A DNA stretch of 64,000 bases from Tessaracoccus lapidicaptus (lineage in GTDB: Bacteria; Actinomycetota; Actinomycetes; Propionibacteriales; Propionibacteriaceae), in contig NZ_MBQD01000021.1 in the NCBI RefSeq assembly GCF_001693815.1, positions 124,001 to 188,000 of the forward strand. The letters are read 5' to 3'. The notes below the pieces were generated by a model. That model was not told the DNA's origin and did not search any database. It saw only the letters and a program-made list of their open reading frames with translations. The translations under genes and the position numbers were made by a program. Positions 6,550 to 17,033 of this stretch are shown in pieces. Every line of letters begins with the position of its first letter. Position 1 is the stretch's first letter.

Positions 6550-8936
6550 GCGTCCACCTCCTCCACCGTGTCCGGCATCCACTGGTAGTCCCGCGGGGTG
6601 ACGATCAGCCGCCGCCCGCCGCCCGAGGTGACGAACCTCGTCGTCGACGATCCCACCACCACCAGCGAGTTCATGTCCACCCACTCGGGCTGGAACTCGG
6701 CCAGCGTGCTCATGATCACCTTCTGCCGCGGGCGGCACGCCTGCTGCACCACCGCGACGGGGGTCTCCGGCGAGCGGTGAGCGCCGAGGATTTCGAGCGC
6801 GCGCGGGAGGTGGGCCGTGCGGGTGCGCGACCGGGGATTGTAGAGCGCGACCACGAAGTCACCGACGGCGGCGCCCTGCAGCCGCCGCTCGATGTTGGGC
6901 CACGGGGTGTGGAGGTCGGACAGGGAGATGGTGGCGTGGTCGTGGCCCAGCGGCGCGCCGAGGATCGCGGACACGGCGAGGCTGGCGGTCACGCCGGGCA
7001 CAATGTCGACGTCGATCCCGTCGGTGCCCTGCTCCAGGACGGGGCTGGCCATGGCGTAGACGGCGGGGTCGCCGCCGCAGACCAGGGCCACGTTCTCGCC
7101 GGCGCGCGCGGCCTCGATCGCGGCGGCGGTGCGCGCCTCCTCCGTGCCCATCTTGGAGGCCATGACGCGGACGCCGGGGCGGATGAGGTCGCGGATCTGC
7201 TTGACGTAGGGGCCGTAGCCGACGACGAACGTCGCCTGCTGGAGTCGCTGCTTGGCTCGCGGGGTGAGGAGGTCGCGGACGCCGGGGCCGAGGCCCACCA
7301 CACTCAGCCGCCCCCGGGCGGGGATGCGGCCGACGGCGCACGTCGCGTCGGTGCTGCGCTGCTTGGCGACGATCAGCTCGGCGCCGTGCGCGAGGACGGA
7401 CGCCTCGGCGACCGACGGCGTGCCGACGTGCCCCTCCACCATCGCGCTGGGCGTCGGCACGGGCTGGGCGGCCAGTTCGTCGGCCGGGTAGTCGATGAGC
7501 TTCACGCCTAGCTGCTTGACGAGTTGGAGCAGCCCGATCTCGCCGGCCTTGAGGTCGACGGTGGTGATGGCGGCGACGGACTCGAGGGCGAGGCCGTGCT
7601 CGGCGAGGGTGCGCTCGAGGAGGTCGCGGAGGTGGGCCACGTCGGTGCCGCGGTTGCAGCCCATCCCGACGACGAGGCTCCTCGGGTGGAGGACGACCGT
7701 GCGCCTGAGTGGTTGCGATTCATAGGCTTCGAGGCCGCTTCGCGGCACCTCAGCCAGCGGATGGGGCACCTCAGCCCTCGAATCGGTCACGACGATCGTC
7801 GCGACGGGATCCTCGGCGTCCGCCGACACGTTGGCGGGCAGCGGAGGAAGCGGCCACGGCTGCGACTTCTCCACCCGCACGGGGCGACCGTCGAGGATGG
7901 CCCTCGTCACGCCCGCGACGTCACCGCGGTACGCCCACCCGAGCGTGTCGAGGGCCGGGATGTTGAGCGCATCGGTGGCGGTGGTGAGCACAGGCGTGCC
8001 CCCCGTCGCGTCGGCGATGCGCCTGGCCAGCTCGTTGGCGCCGCCCACGTGCCCGCCCACGAGCGGGACGGCGAACCGGCCCGCCTCGTCGACCACCACC
8101 ACGCCCGGGTCGGACTTCTTGTCCGCGAGCAGCGGGGCCAGGATCCGGGCGGTCGCGCCGAGCGCGAGGTGGGAGACGATGAGGTCGCACTCCCGCCACG
8201 CCCGCACCAGCCCCTCGGCGGCCGGACCGTCGTAGCGGCGGGTGGCGGCGCCGAGAGCGGCGTCGATCGCGTCGGCGTGCCTGCGCGCGGCCTCCGAGTT
8301 GGTGACCTGCCCGACGACTGGGCCGTCGGCGCCGCGCTCCGCGGGCACGGAGTCATCGAGGATGAGCACCACGTTCGGCTCCGCGACCTCGGCGACGGCG
8401 GCCTCCTCGGCGCTCAGCTCGCGCACCCGCTGATCCGGCTCCCCGAGGCGCTCCGCGACCACGTAGCGTCGCGACCATCCCTCGAGCGCCGCGGCCAGCT
8501 CGCGGACCCCGGCGCCCGGTCCGGTCAGCACCGCAACCTTGGGGTGCCGCCGCGTCGCTGCCACGGCGTCGTCGATGGGGCGGCCGTGCGCGGAGACCAC
8601 GAGGGCGTCGTCCCAGGGCAGCGCGACGGCGGCGAACGCGGCCGCCACCGAGCTGACCGCGGGCGTCACCGCGAGGTCGAGCCCCTCCTCGCGGAGGCGG
8701 CGGACGATGCCGTGGAATCCGGGGTCGCCGCTGGCCAGCACCAGCGCGTCGTCGCCGTCGGGCAGGGCCTTCAGCCGTTCGACGGCGGGGCTGAGCGCGC
8801 CGAGGACGACGCGCCGCTCGTCGGGCACGCCGAGGGCGTCGAGGTGGCGGCGCCCGCCGACGACGAGCGCCACCCGTCCCGCGAGGCTGCGGGTGGCCGG
8901 CGAGATCTCGCCGAGGTAGCCGTGAACGTGAATCAT
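6546..8936 (-). CDS. cbiEGH: Triple fusion CbiE-CbiG-CbiH with an inserted repeat
   Basis: 796 aa. CbiE methyltransferase (cobalt-precorrin-7 C5) is about residues 1-200 (IHVHGYLGEIS; LASGDPGFHGI). CbiG (cobalt-precorrin-5A hydrolase) is about 200-535 (GGHVGGANELARRIA; LVVGMGCNRGT). CbiH (cobalt-factor III C17-methyltransferase) is about 540-796 (LSVVGLGPGVRDLLTPRA; CGGDPAVYAMA; ALYNPRSR). A fused cbiEGH gene is known from Propionibacterium freudenreichii. Residues about 388-404 inside CbiG are encoded by a genomic repeat (7725-7759), read in frame. CbiT, the usual partner of CbiE, is not in the window. ATGA overlaps couple it to cbiF upstream and cbiX downstream. The start at 8936 is chosen because the frame upstream of it is non-coding-like and opposes cbiF. 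Confidence 0.92.
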   Translation of the reverse strand: MIHVHGYLGEISPATRSLAGRVALVVGGRRHLDALGVPDERRVVLGALSPAVERLKALPDGDDALVLASGDPGFHGIVRRLREEGLDLAVTPAVSSVAAAFAAVALPWDDALVVSAHGRPIDDAVAATRRHPKVAVLTGPGAGVRELAAALEGWSRRYVVAERLGEPDQRVRELSAEEAAVAEVAEPNVVLILDDSVPAERGADGPVVGQVTNSEAARRHADAIDAALGAATRRYDGPAAEGLVRAWRECDLIVSHLALGATARILAPLLADKKSDPGVVVVDEAGRFAVPLVGGHVGGANELARRIADATGGTPVLTTATDALNIPALDTLGWAYRGDVAGVTRAILDGRPVRVEKSQPWPLPPLPANVSADAEDPVATIVVTDSRAEVPHPLAEVPRSGLEAYESQPLRRTVVLHPRSLVVGMGCNRGTDVAHLRDLLERTLAEHGLALESVAAITTVDLKAGEIGLLQLVKQLGVKLIDYPADELAAQPVPTPSAMVEGHVGTPSVAEASVLAHGAELIVAKQRSTDATCAVGRIPARGRLSVVGLGPGVRDLLTPRAKQRLQQATFVVGYGPYVKQIRDLIRPGVRVMASKMGTEEARTAAAIEAARAGENVALVCGGDPAVYAMASPVLEQGTDGIDVDIVPGVTASLAVSAILGAPLGHDHATISLSDLHTPWPNIERRLQGAAVGDFVVALYNPRSRTRTAHLPRALEILGAHRSPETPVAVVQQACRPRQKVIMSTLAEFQPEWVDMNSLVVVGSSTTRFVTSGGGRRLIVTPRDYQWMPDTVEEVDA
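7725..7759. repeat. 35-nt palindromic repeat inside cbiEGH
   Basis: Identical over 35 bases to 16007-16041 and closely similar to units at 58793-58941. It contains a short hairpin (GCCGC TTC GCGGC) and ends GGCTTCGAGG and CCTCAGCCAGCG. A truncated second unit (GCACCTCAGCC) follows at about 7765. Read in the CbiG frame it adds LAEVPRSGLEA. Confidence 0.85.
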
Positions 8937-9763
8937 CGGTCCTCCTCCAGGACGCCGCGGGTGCCGTGGGCGCGCAGGTCCGCCTGCGCCTCGGGTTCGG
9001 CCGCGCGGTACTCGTGCCGGAAGCCGGGGTGGTAGAGGTGGCTGCGGGTGGCGAGCGGGCCCTCGGCGAGCGCCGGCCCGACGAGCACGACGGTGTGCTT
9101 CCACAGTTTGTGCTCGCGCATGGTCTCGGACAGGTCCTTCAGCTCGCAGCACAGCATCAGTTCGTCGGGCCAGGACACCTGATAGCCGACGATGCAGGGC
9201 GTCTCGGGTGGGTAGCCGCCGGCGAGCAGCTCCTCCTGGAGCGCCTTGTTGCGGGCGGCCGATAGGTAGAGCGCCATGGTGGTGCCGTGGGCGGCGAACC
9301 CGCGGACGGTCTCGCGCGGCGGCATCGGGGTGCGGCCGCCCTCGAGGCGGGTGAGGACCAGGCTCTGCGACACCTCCGGCACCGTCAGCTCGACCTCCAT
9401 CCGCGCGGCCGCGGCCGAGTAGGCGGAGACGCCCGGGACGGACTCGAACTCGAGGCCCAGGCTGCGGATGAGGTCGCGCTGCTCGGCCGTGGCGCCGTAG
9501 ATGGCGGGGTCGCCGGTGTGGACGCGGGCCACGAGGAGGCCCTCGTCGCAGGCGCGGCGGTAGAGGGGCTCGATGTCCTCCAGCGACGCCGACGCGGAGT
9601 CGACGAGTTCGGCCCCCGGCTTGGCGCCCGCGACGATCCCGGGGTGGACCAGGCTCGAGGCCCAGATGATGATGTCGGCCTCCGCGATCACGCGGGCGCC
9701 GCGGACGGTGATGAGATCGGCTGCGCCGGGGCCGGCGCCGACGAAGACGACCTTGCCGCTCAC
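8933..9763 (-). CDS. cbiF: Cobalt-precorrin-4 (C11)-methyltransferase CbiF
   Basis: Tetrapyrrole methylase, 276 aa, using S-adenosylmethionine to methylate C11. The N-terminal GKVVFVGAGPGAADLITVRG is the family's glycine-rich motif. VHTGDPAIYGATAEQ, VPGVSAYSAAAA and LYLSA are further CbiF/CobM signatures. The GTG start at 9763 overlaps the cbiL stop (GTGA), and the stop overlaps the cbiEGH start, so the operon is tightly coupled. The long in-frame extension to 10258 lies opposite cbiL codons and is rejected. Confidence 0.94.
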   Translation of the reverse strand: MSGKVVFVGAGPGAADLITVRGARVIAEADIIIWASSLVHPGIVAGAKPGAELVDSASASLEDIEPLYRRACDEGLLVARVHTGDPAIYGATAEQRDLIRSLGLEFESVPGVSAYSAAAARMEVELTVPEVSQSLVLTRLEGGRTPMPPRETVRGFAAHGTTMALYLSAARNKALQEELLAGGYPPETPCIVGYQVSWPDELMLCCELKDLSETMREHKLWKHTVVLVGPALAEGPLATRSHLYHPGFRHEYRAAEPEAQADLRAHGTRGVLEEDR

Positions 9764-10530
9764 AGCCGGCCCCCCGTCGCCGAGCGGGTGGGGGCGGCCA
9801 GGACGGTGGAGAAGTAGGGGGCGGACTCGCCGTCGGCCAGGTCCGAGAGGCGGACGAGGCGTTGGTTCGGCAGCGAGACGTCCACACCCATGACGGCGTC
9901 GCGGCCCTCGCCGCGCAGCAGCTCCGCGACCTCCGGCAGCCGCCGCCCGCCCTTGTAGGCGACTGTGGAGTCGGCCACGGCGAGCACCTCGCGGAGGCGG
10001 TCCATCCCCGCCGTCACCGGGACGAGAGCGAGCACCTCCTGACCCTCGACCAGCGGCGTGCGGCTGGCAGCGGCCAGGGCCTGCATCGCGGTGATGCCGG
10101 GGATGACCTCGATCTCCACGTCGGTCAGCTGTTCGACGACGTGCGCCGCCAGGTAGGAGAACGTGGAGTAGACGCTGGGGTCGCCGACGGTGGCGAACGC
10201 GACGGTCGCGGCGCCGTCGACGAACGCATCGACGGCGGCCTGGGCGGAGGTCAGCCACGCCTGCTTGCGACGCGGGGAGACTCCCGACTTGTCGGCCATG
10301 GAGAAGGGGACGCGGACGATCCGTGACGCGGCGTCGGGGCAGGCCGCCTGGACGATCCGTTCCGCGCGGCCGGGCCCGTCGCCGGACTCCTCCGTCGCGG
10401 GGACGAGGATCGCGTCGGCTGCCTCAAGGCCGCGCACCGCCTTGACGGTGATCAGCTCCGGGTCCCCGGGGCCGACGCCGACGCCGACGAGTAGTCGCGC
10501 TGAAACGGGGGGAATGTTGGGTACGGTCAT
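9760..10530 (-). CDS. cbiL: Cobalt-factor II (C20)-methyltransferase CbiL
   Basis: Tetrapyrrole methylase, 256 aa, catalysing C20 methylation of cobalt-factor II. Visible signatures are LLVGVGVGPGDPELITVKAV near the N-terminus, FATVGDPSVYSTFSYL, and IPGITAMQALAA. The ATG at 10530 is chosen because it begins right before the family core and follows the riboswitch. First gene of the operon; transcription comes from the region shared with divergent recQ and is controlled by the cobalamin riboswitch. Confidence 0.93.
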   Translation of the reverse strand: MTVPNIPPVSARLLVGVGVGPGDPELITVKAVRGLEAADAILVPATEESGDGPGRAERIVQAACPDAASRIVRVPFSMADKSGVSPRRKQAWLTSAQAAVDAFVDGAATVAFATVGDPSVYSTFSYLAAHVVEQLTDVEIEVIPGITAMQALAAASRTPLVEGQEVLALVPVTAGMDRLREVLAVADSTVAYKGGRRLPEVAELLRGEGRDAVMGVDVSLPNQRLVRLSDLADGESAPYFSTVLAAPTRSATGGRL

Positions 10531-10570
10531 CTGCCGTGGCCTCCTGGGATCGCTCGCCCGAATGGTTGGC

Positions 10571-10664
10571 CGCGCAGGCCCGAGTTCCTGACTGCCCCAT
10601 CTCGGGGTCACAGTGGCGGCACCGTCCCGGACTCACACCGGGTTCCTCGACGTCGCCTGCGCGC
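10571..10664 (-). promoter_or_regulatory. Cobalamin riboswitch upstream of cbiL
   Basis: Read on the minus strand, the leader holds the conserved blocks in the right order: GGAACCCGGTGTGAGTCCGG, GCCGCCACTGTGACCCC and the B12-box-like GGGGCAGTCAGGAAC. The ends GCGCAGGC (from 10662) and GCCTGCGC (to 10572) can pair as the closing stem. It ends about 40 bases before the cbiL start, so it probably represses the whole operon when coenzyme B12 is plentiful. Exact borders are estimates. Confidence 0.9.
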
Positions 10665-10779
10665 AGCGTCAGTCTGTCAGACCCGGCCGCCGGGCATCTG
10701 CGGGGGTCGCCCAGCCTGCGGTCGCCCGCCCGGCGGGCGGGTCCGAGGGCTGTCGCCGGGGCGTGACAAGCTGGCCCCC

Positions 10780-13098
<2,319 letters not shown>

Positions 13099-13268
13099 CG
13101 GACAGCTGGCGATCGGTCTGGGGACGGCCGAAGGCCTGGCGGTCGTGGCACGTTCTCATCAAGACCTAACACCAGCCAACTAACCCGTCACCAAGGGCGT
13201 CGCTACAGCGATCAGCGCGAGCAGGGCAGCCGGTGGCTGGCCAAGGACGCGAGTGAGCGGCAACCTGG

Positions 13269-13511
13269 TCAGTCCCCCTTGTGGAGGCGCTCCCGCCAAG
13301 TGTGAGCTGAGGCATGAATCGCACTGAACACAATGCAGAAGATCAGCCCCGTGGGCACGATGGCGCCTATCGGGCGTGTCTCCAAGCCAACTATCATCAG
13401 TGCTGCGGTGATGCCCGCCATCCCCACTGCAAGAACGGCGGCTGCGGTGAGGAATCGAGACCACCAAGAACGCAGGCCGGTTCGGGGAGAGCGCTCAGTC
13501 ACAGGCATCAT
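13269..13511 (-). CDS. Small two-helix membrane protein, possible immunity protein
   Basis: 80 aa with a basic N-terminus (SPRTGLRSWWSR), two hydrophobic segments (about residues 20-42 and 48-66) and a charged tail. It begins 17 bases before the end of the secreted protein gene upstream (ATG at 13511 or 13508; the other gene's stop is at 13495), which suggests translational coupling. No family is recognised. The size, topology and pairing resemble bacteriocin immunity proteins, but this is inference. Base composition is visibly lower in GC than in neighbouring genes. Confidence 0.6.
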   Translation of the reverse strand: MMPVTERSPRTGLRSWWSRFLTAAAVLAVGMAGITAALMIVGLETRPIGAIVPTGLIFCIVFSAIHASAHTWRERLHKGD

Positions 13512-14076
13512 TGAGGTCCGGGAGTGTACCGATGCCCCAGAACGCCAAAGCGCAAGCAATACCACCAGGCCCGGAAGCGATGGTGACAACACCGCAGATC
13601 GCGGTCGAGGCTGCGAAGAACGAGTACGAGGCCACATATGCCTGCCAGCAGTCAAGCGCGCGGGTACTAACGGGAGGCGTATCGACCCACTCAACGGCTA
13701 GATCAGCACCTGATCCCGAAACTGCAATGAACTTGCCTTCGGTTGCCTCCACAAAACGGGCGATCTCAGCATCGGAGCTGACGGCAGTAAAGAAGTCCAG
13801 GTACACGCGCTCCGCCTCCGATGAGGAGCCCCGCATGATCTGTTCGAACCCATCGCTGTTGGCAAGGGCTGTGCGTCGGTCCCGGAAACCAACGGGATCG
13901 GCGGTTCGTGCCTGACGGACAATCTCGCGCATCCGTCGTTCGTCCTGAGTGGCTGAACTGGATTCCGGGATATCGCTGGACCTCCCCTGAGCGTTTGCAT
14001 GTGGGGCAGCGCTCGCAATGGATGTCGAGTTCACAAGCGCCGTTCCTATCACTAGTGCCAAAGCTAGTCGAGCCAC
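13495..14076 (-). CDS. Secreted protein with Cys-containing hydrophobic C-terminus, bacteriocin-like candidate
   Basis: 193 aa from GTG; an in-frame stop lies just upstream. Residues 1-25 form a signal peptide ending SIASAA. A charged middle (about residues 30-135) precedes a hydrophobic, Gly/Ala-rich C-terminal part with four cysteines spaced roughly C-x18-C-x13-C-x17-C and the segment ASGPGGIACALAFWG. A secreted precursor with a Cys-rich hydrophobic C-terminal peptide is reminiscent of halocin C8-like bacteriocin precursors. No homology can be claimed from inspection. The start has no strong ribosome binding site. It lies in a low-GC island with the small membrane protein. Confidence 0.6.
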   Translation of the reverse strand: MARLALALVIGTALVNSTSIASAAPHANAQGRSSDIPESSSATQDERRMREIVRQARTADPVGFRDRRTALANSDGFEQIMRGSSSEAERVYLDFFTAVSSDAEIARFVEATEGKFIAVSGSGADLAVEWVDTPPVSTRALDCWQAYVASYSFFAASTAICGVVTIASGPGGIACALAFWGIGTLPDLNDACD

Positions 14077-14214
14077 CTAGCCAAGACGCCTGAATCATTC
14101 ACGTCTACATTCCTGTCTTCTCTGTCGGCACGAAAAGAGGCTAACAGAAACGGGGTTCACACTGGGGCCCAGCTCTCGCTGACTTGCGACTCTGAAAACC
14201 TTCGTCAGCTATGC

Positions 14215-14230
14215 GGGTACGAAAGTACCC
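14215..14230. promoter_or_regulatory. Palindrome GGGTACGAAAGTACCC
   Basis: A 6-bp inverted repeat around GAAA, about 140 bases upstream of the secreted protein start. It shares 16 identical bases (14216-14231) with the motif before the two-component operon. Possible operator or small hairpin. Confidence 0.35.
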
Positions 14231-14446
14231 TCGCGGGTGGACTTCACCTTAGCAACTGCTAATGAACGGGTCATTCACAGCGTGAGCGGGGGTATCCAGC
14301 AGTGGCTGGCGCCAGGAGTGTGTCTCCGTGGCCTCTTTCCACCGGCATCGCCGAACGGATGATGGCCGCCGGGGGAGGCGCCACCTGGGGCGAAGTCGGT
14401 GGGTGCTGGACGCGTTCATGCCGAGCCTCCCCTCCAACTGAGGCTA

Positions 14447-14484
14447 CGGCTCGGACCGGGTTGCCGGGCCCCCCGGCCGAGCCG
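14447..14484 (-). terminator. Hairpin downstream of cbiP
   Basis: CGGCTCGG and CCGAGCCG pair across a GC-rich interior that can form a second stem (CCGGG/CCCGG). It begins 7 bases after the cbiP stop. Confidence 0.6.
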
Positions 14485-14491
14485 CCTCGGG

Positions 14492-15949
14492 TCAGCGGGC
14501 GAGGGCGAGCAGGCGATCCAGGTCGGCGTGCGCCTCAAGGGCGTCGGCGACCGTCTCGATCATCGTCTCACGCCGGGCCGCGAAGCCGGGGGCACCGTCG
14601 GCGGGGGCCCAGTTGCGCCCGGCCAGGGACGCGACCTCCTGCAGCCAGGCCCGGCGGAAGCCGTCGGATTCGAGAGACCCGTGCCACATCGTCCCCCAGA
14701 CCGGGCCGGCGTGGACGCCTTCGAGGAACTCCTCGTGTCCGTCGTCGACCCGCACCCGACCGTGGTGGATGACGTAGCCCTCGACGTCGTGCCCCCGCCA
14801 GCTTCCCGACGGCCGGCCCAGCACCTTGTCCGGGTGGAACACCGTGTCCGCGGGCAGCAGCCCCAGTCCGGGGACGGCGCCCGCGTGGCCGGCCTCGACG
14901 GGGTCCGTGATGGTACGCGTCAGCATCTGGAAGCCCCCACAGATCCCCAGCACCGGCCGCCCCTCCTCGGCGCGTGCCTCGATCGCGGCCGCTATCCCCG
15001 TCTCCCGCAACCACGCCAGGTCCGTCAACGTGGACCGCGACCCCGGCAGCACGGCGAGATCCGCCGCCGCAACGGTGGCTGGATCCGTCGTCACCACGAC
15101 GTCGACCCCCGGCTCCTGGGCCAGCGCATCGACGTCGGTGGCGTTGGAGATGCGCGGCAGGCGGACGACGGCCACCCGCAGCGTCCCGCTCCCTGTTGAT
15201 GCGGCGGGCCGGGCGTCGCCGCGCCACCGGCCGACCTCGAGCGCGTCCTCGCCGTCGAGCCAGACGCCCGGCAGCCAGGGCAACACCCCGAACGACGGCA
15301 GCCCGCAGCGGCGCGTGAGCTCGGTGAGTCCGGGGTCGAGGATGGCCTGGTCGCCGCGGAACTTGTTGATCAGATACCCGGCCAGGAGGGCGCGGTCGTC
15401 GTCGTCGAGAAGACCCCAGGTGCCGTAGATGGAGGCCAGCACTCCACCGCGGTCGATGTCGCCGACGAGCACCACCGGCAGGTCGAACGCTCTGGCCAGG
15501 CCCATGTTGGTGTAGTCGCCGTCGCGCAGGTTGATCTCGGCCGGAGAGCCCGCGCCCTCGCAGATCACCAGCTCGTGCGCGGCGACCAGCTCCCGATACG
15601 CCTCGTGGGCGGCCTCGGCGAGCAGGCGGCGACCGGTGGCGTACTCCCCCGCCTCCAGTGCGCCCGCGGGCTCGCCGCGGAGCACGACGAAGGAGCGCCG
15701 GTCGCTGCCGGGCTTGAGCAGCACCGGGTTCATCGCCGACGTCGGCGTCTTGCCCGCCGCGATCGCCTGCAGGTACTGCGCACGGCCGATCTCCGCGCCG
15801 TCGGCGCACACCATGGAGTTGTTGCTCATGTTCTGAGCCTTGAACGGCACCACGTCGATCCCGCGACGGCGTGCGGCCCGGCAGAGCCCGGTGACCACCA
15901 GCGACTTGCCCGCGTCCGACGACGTCCCCGCGATCAGGATCCCGGTCAT
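14492..15949 (-). CDS. cbiP: Cobyric acid synthase CbiP/CobQ
   Basis: Glutamine-dependent amidase that converts adenosylcobyrinate a,c-diamide to adenosylcobyrate in four amidations, 485 aa. The N-terminal ATP-binding domain shows IAGTSSDAGKSLVVTGLCRA (P-loop-like), VPFKAQNMSNNSMV and CEGAGSPAEINL. The C-terminal glutaminase domain carries the nucleophile Cys in LGICGGFQML and the His in GYVIHHGRV. The ATG at 15949 overlaps the cbiB stop (ATGA). No riboswitch was found near this operon. Confidence 0.95.
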   Translation of the reverse strand: MTGILIAGTSSDAGKSLVVTGLCRAARRRGIDVVPFKAQNMSNNSMVCADGAEIGRAQYLQAIAAGKTPTSAMNPVLLKPGSDRRSFVVLRGEPAGALEAGEYATGRRLLAEAAHEAYRELVAAHELVICEGAGSPAEINLRDGDYTNMGLARAFDLPVVLVGDIDRGGVLASIYGTWGLLDDDDRALLAGYLINKFRGDQAILDPGLTELTRRCGLPSFGVLPWLPGVWLDGEDALEVGRWRGDARPAASTGSGTLRVAVVRLPRISNATDVDALAQEPGVDVVVTTDPATVAAADLAVLPGSRSTLTDLAWLRETGIAAAIEARAEEGRPVLGICGGFQMLTRTITDPVEAGHAGAVPGLGLLPADTVFHPDKVLGRPSGSWRGHDVEGYVIHHGRVRVDDGHEEFLEGVHAGPVWGTMWHGSLESDGFRRAWLQEVASLAGRNWAPADGAPGFAARRETMIETVADALEAHADLDRLLALAR

Positions 15950-16962
15950 GCGCCACTCCCCTTCCGGACTGATTTCACCCGCACGCACGCAAGGTCACGC
16001 TTCTTAGGCTTCGAGGCCGCTTCGCGGCACCTCAGCCAGCGAGAGGAGCCCGCCACCGCGGCGAGTCCCGTCGCCATCGCGGTCACCACGCCCACGAGCC
16101 GGGCCGCCTTCCGCACCTCGGCCGCGCGGGGGCGCGGGCCGTCGCCGAGGAGGCCACGCTCCTCCACACGGGAGAAGTACACGTTGCTGCCACCCAATTG
16201 CACGCCCAGGGCGCCGGCCCAGGCCGCCTCGCACCAGCCACCGTTGGGTGAGGGGTGGTTGCGGGCGTCGCGGCGTAGCACCCGGAAGGCCTCCGCCGTC
16301 GACCCGCCGACGACCGGGGCGGCCACACAGGCGAGCGCGCCGGTGAGGCGGGCCGGGATGTAGTCGAGAGCGTCGTCGAACCGCGCCGAGGCCGTCCCGA
16401 AGCGGGCGTAGCGGTCGTTGCGGTGGCCCACCATGGCGTCGAGCGTGTTGACCGCCCGGTGGGCGAGAAGGCCGGGGATCCCGGCGACGGCACCCCAGAA
16501 CAGCGACGCGACCACGGCGTCGGCCGTGTTCTCCGCCATCGACTCGACGGTGGCGCGGGCGAGCTCGGGCTCGTCGAGGCCGGCGGGGTCGCGGCCGCAG
16601 AGGTGGCCGAGCCGGGCGCGGGCGCCGTCGAGATCGCCGTCGTCGAGGCGGTCGGCCATGAGCCTGCCCTCGCGGGCGAGGCTGCGGGCGCCGAGGACGG
16701 CCCAAGTGGCCAGCGCGGTCGCGGCGACGTGCGTGACGGGGTGACGACGTGTGGCGCGCTCGGCCGCGACCCCTGCCGCGACGATCGGCGCCACCGTCGC
16801 GGCAGCGAACGCGGCGCCGCGGGCGCGGTCGTCGGCGTACAGAGACCGCTCGACGCGCGACGCGAAGGTCCCGAACCACGCGACGGGGTGGTGTCTGGCC
16901 GGATCCCCAAGCACGGCGTCGGCCGCCACCCCGAGGACGATGCCGAGCGCGCGCGTGATCAC
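15946..16962 (-). CDS. cbiB: Adenosylcobinamide-phosphate synthase CbiB, C-terminus encoded by a repeat
   Basis: Membrane protein that attaches aminopropanol phosphate to cobyrate. Family signatures include LGDPARHHPVAWFG, ESMAENTADAVVASLFW, RAVNTLDAMVGHRNDRY, and HPSPNGGWCEAAWAGAL. The GTG at 16962 gives 338 aa; no strong ribosome binding site is visible, and a start up to 17022 is possible. The last 30 or so residues (from SSRWLRCREAASKPKK) are basic and unlike the family. Bases 16007-16041 of this part are the repeat also found in cbiEGH, so the native tail seems to have been replaced or extended. Confidence 0.9.
   Translation of the reverse strand: MITRALGIVLGVAADAVLGDPARHHPVAWFGTFASRVERSLYADDRARGAAFAAATVAPIVAAGVAAERATRRHPVTHVAATALATWAVLGARSLAREGRLMADRLDDGDLDGARARLGHLCGRDPAGLDEPELARATVESMAENTADAVVASLFWGAVAGIPGLLAHRAVNTLDAMVGHRNDRYARFGTASARFDDALDYIPARLTGALACVAAPVVGGSTAEAFRVLRRDARNHPSPNGGWCEAAWAGALGVQLGGSNVYFSRVEERGLLGDGPRPRAAEVRKAARLVGVVTAMATGLAAVAGSSRWLRCREAASKPKKRDLACVRVKSVRKGSGA
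16007..16041. repeat. 35-nt palindromic repeat at the 3' end of cbiB
   Basis: Same 35 bases as 7725-7759; the flanking TTCNTA is shared too. Read in the CbiB frame it gives RWLRCREAASK, a different frame from the copy in cbiEGH. Confidence 0.85.
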
Positions 16963-17033
16963 GGTGCCGACGCTAGCAGTAGCCAGAGGCGGGTCTGGCG
17001 GGCGCCTCGGCAAAGGCTCCAAGTCCCGGAGCG

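Larger units (their letters stand above)
14077..14491. other. Intergenic stretch: leader of the secreted gene and terminator of cbiP
   Basis: 415 bases without a convincing gene. The left part (14077-14250) is the low-GC upstream region of the secreted protein gene and contains the palindrome 14215-14230. The right part (14420-14490) contains GC-rich inverted repeats that end the cbiP transcript. A 62-codon frame on the minus strand (14249-14437) has no coding character. Confidence 0.6.

Noticed and set aside
8937-9887. N-terminal extension of the cbiEGH frame
   Set aside because: Arg/Pro-rich shadow of cbiF and cbiL; the CbiE domain begins at 8936 with a stop/start overlap.
14290-14400. Possible second cobalamin riboswitch (GCCACTG and GCCGGTGGAAA on the minus strand)
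   Set aside because: Blocks are in poor spacing, the B12 box is missing, and it lies downstream of cbiP instead of before a cobalamin gene.
14249-14437. 62-codon minus-strand frame as a small gene
   Set aside because: No ribosome binding site, Arg/Trp-rich composition, overlaps terminator-like repeats.
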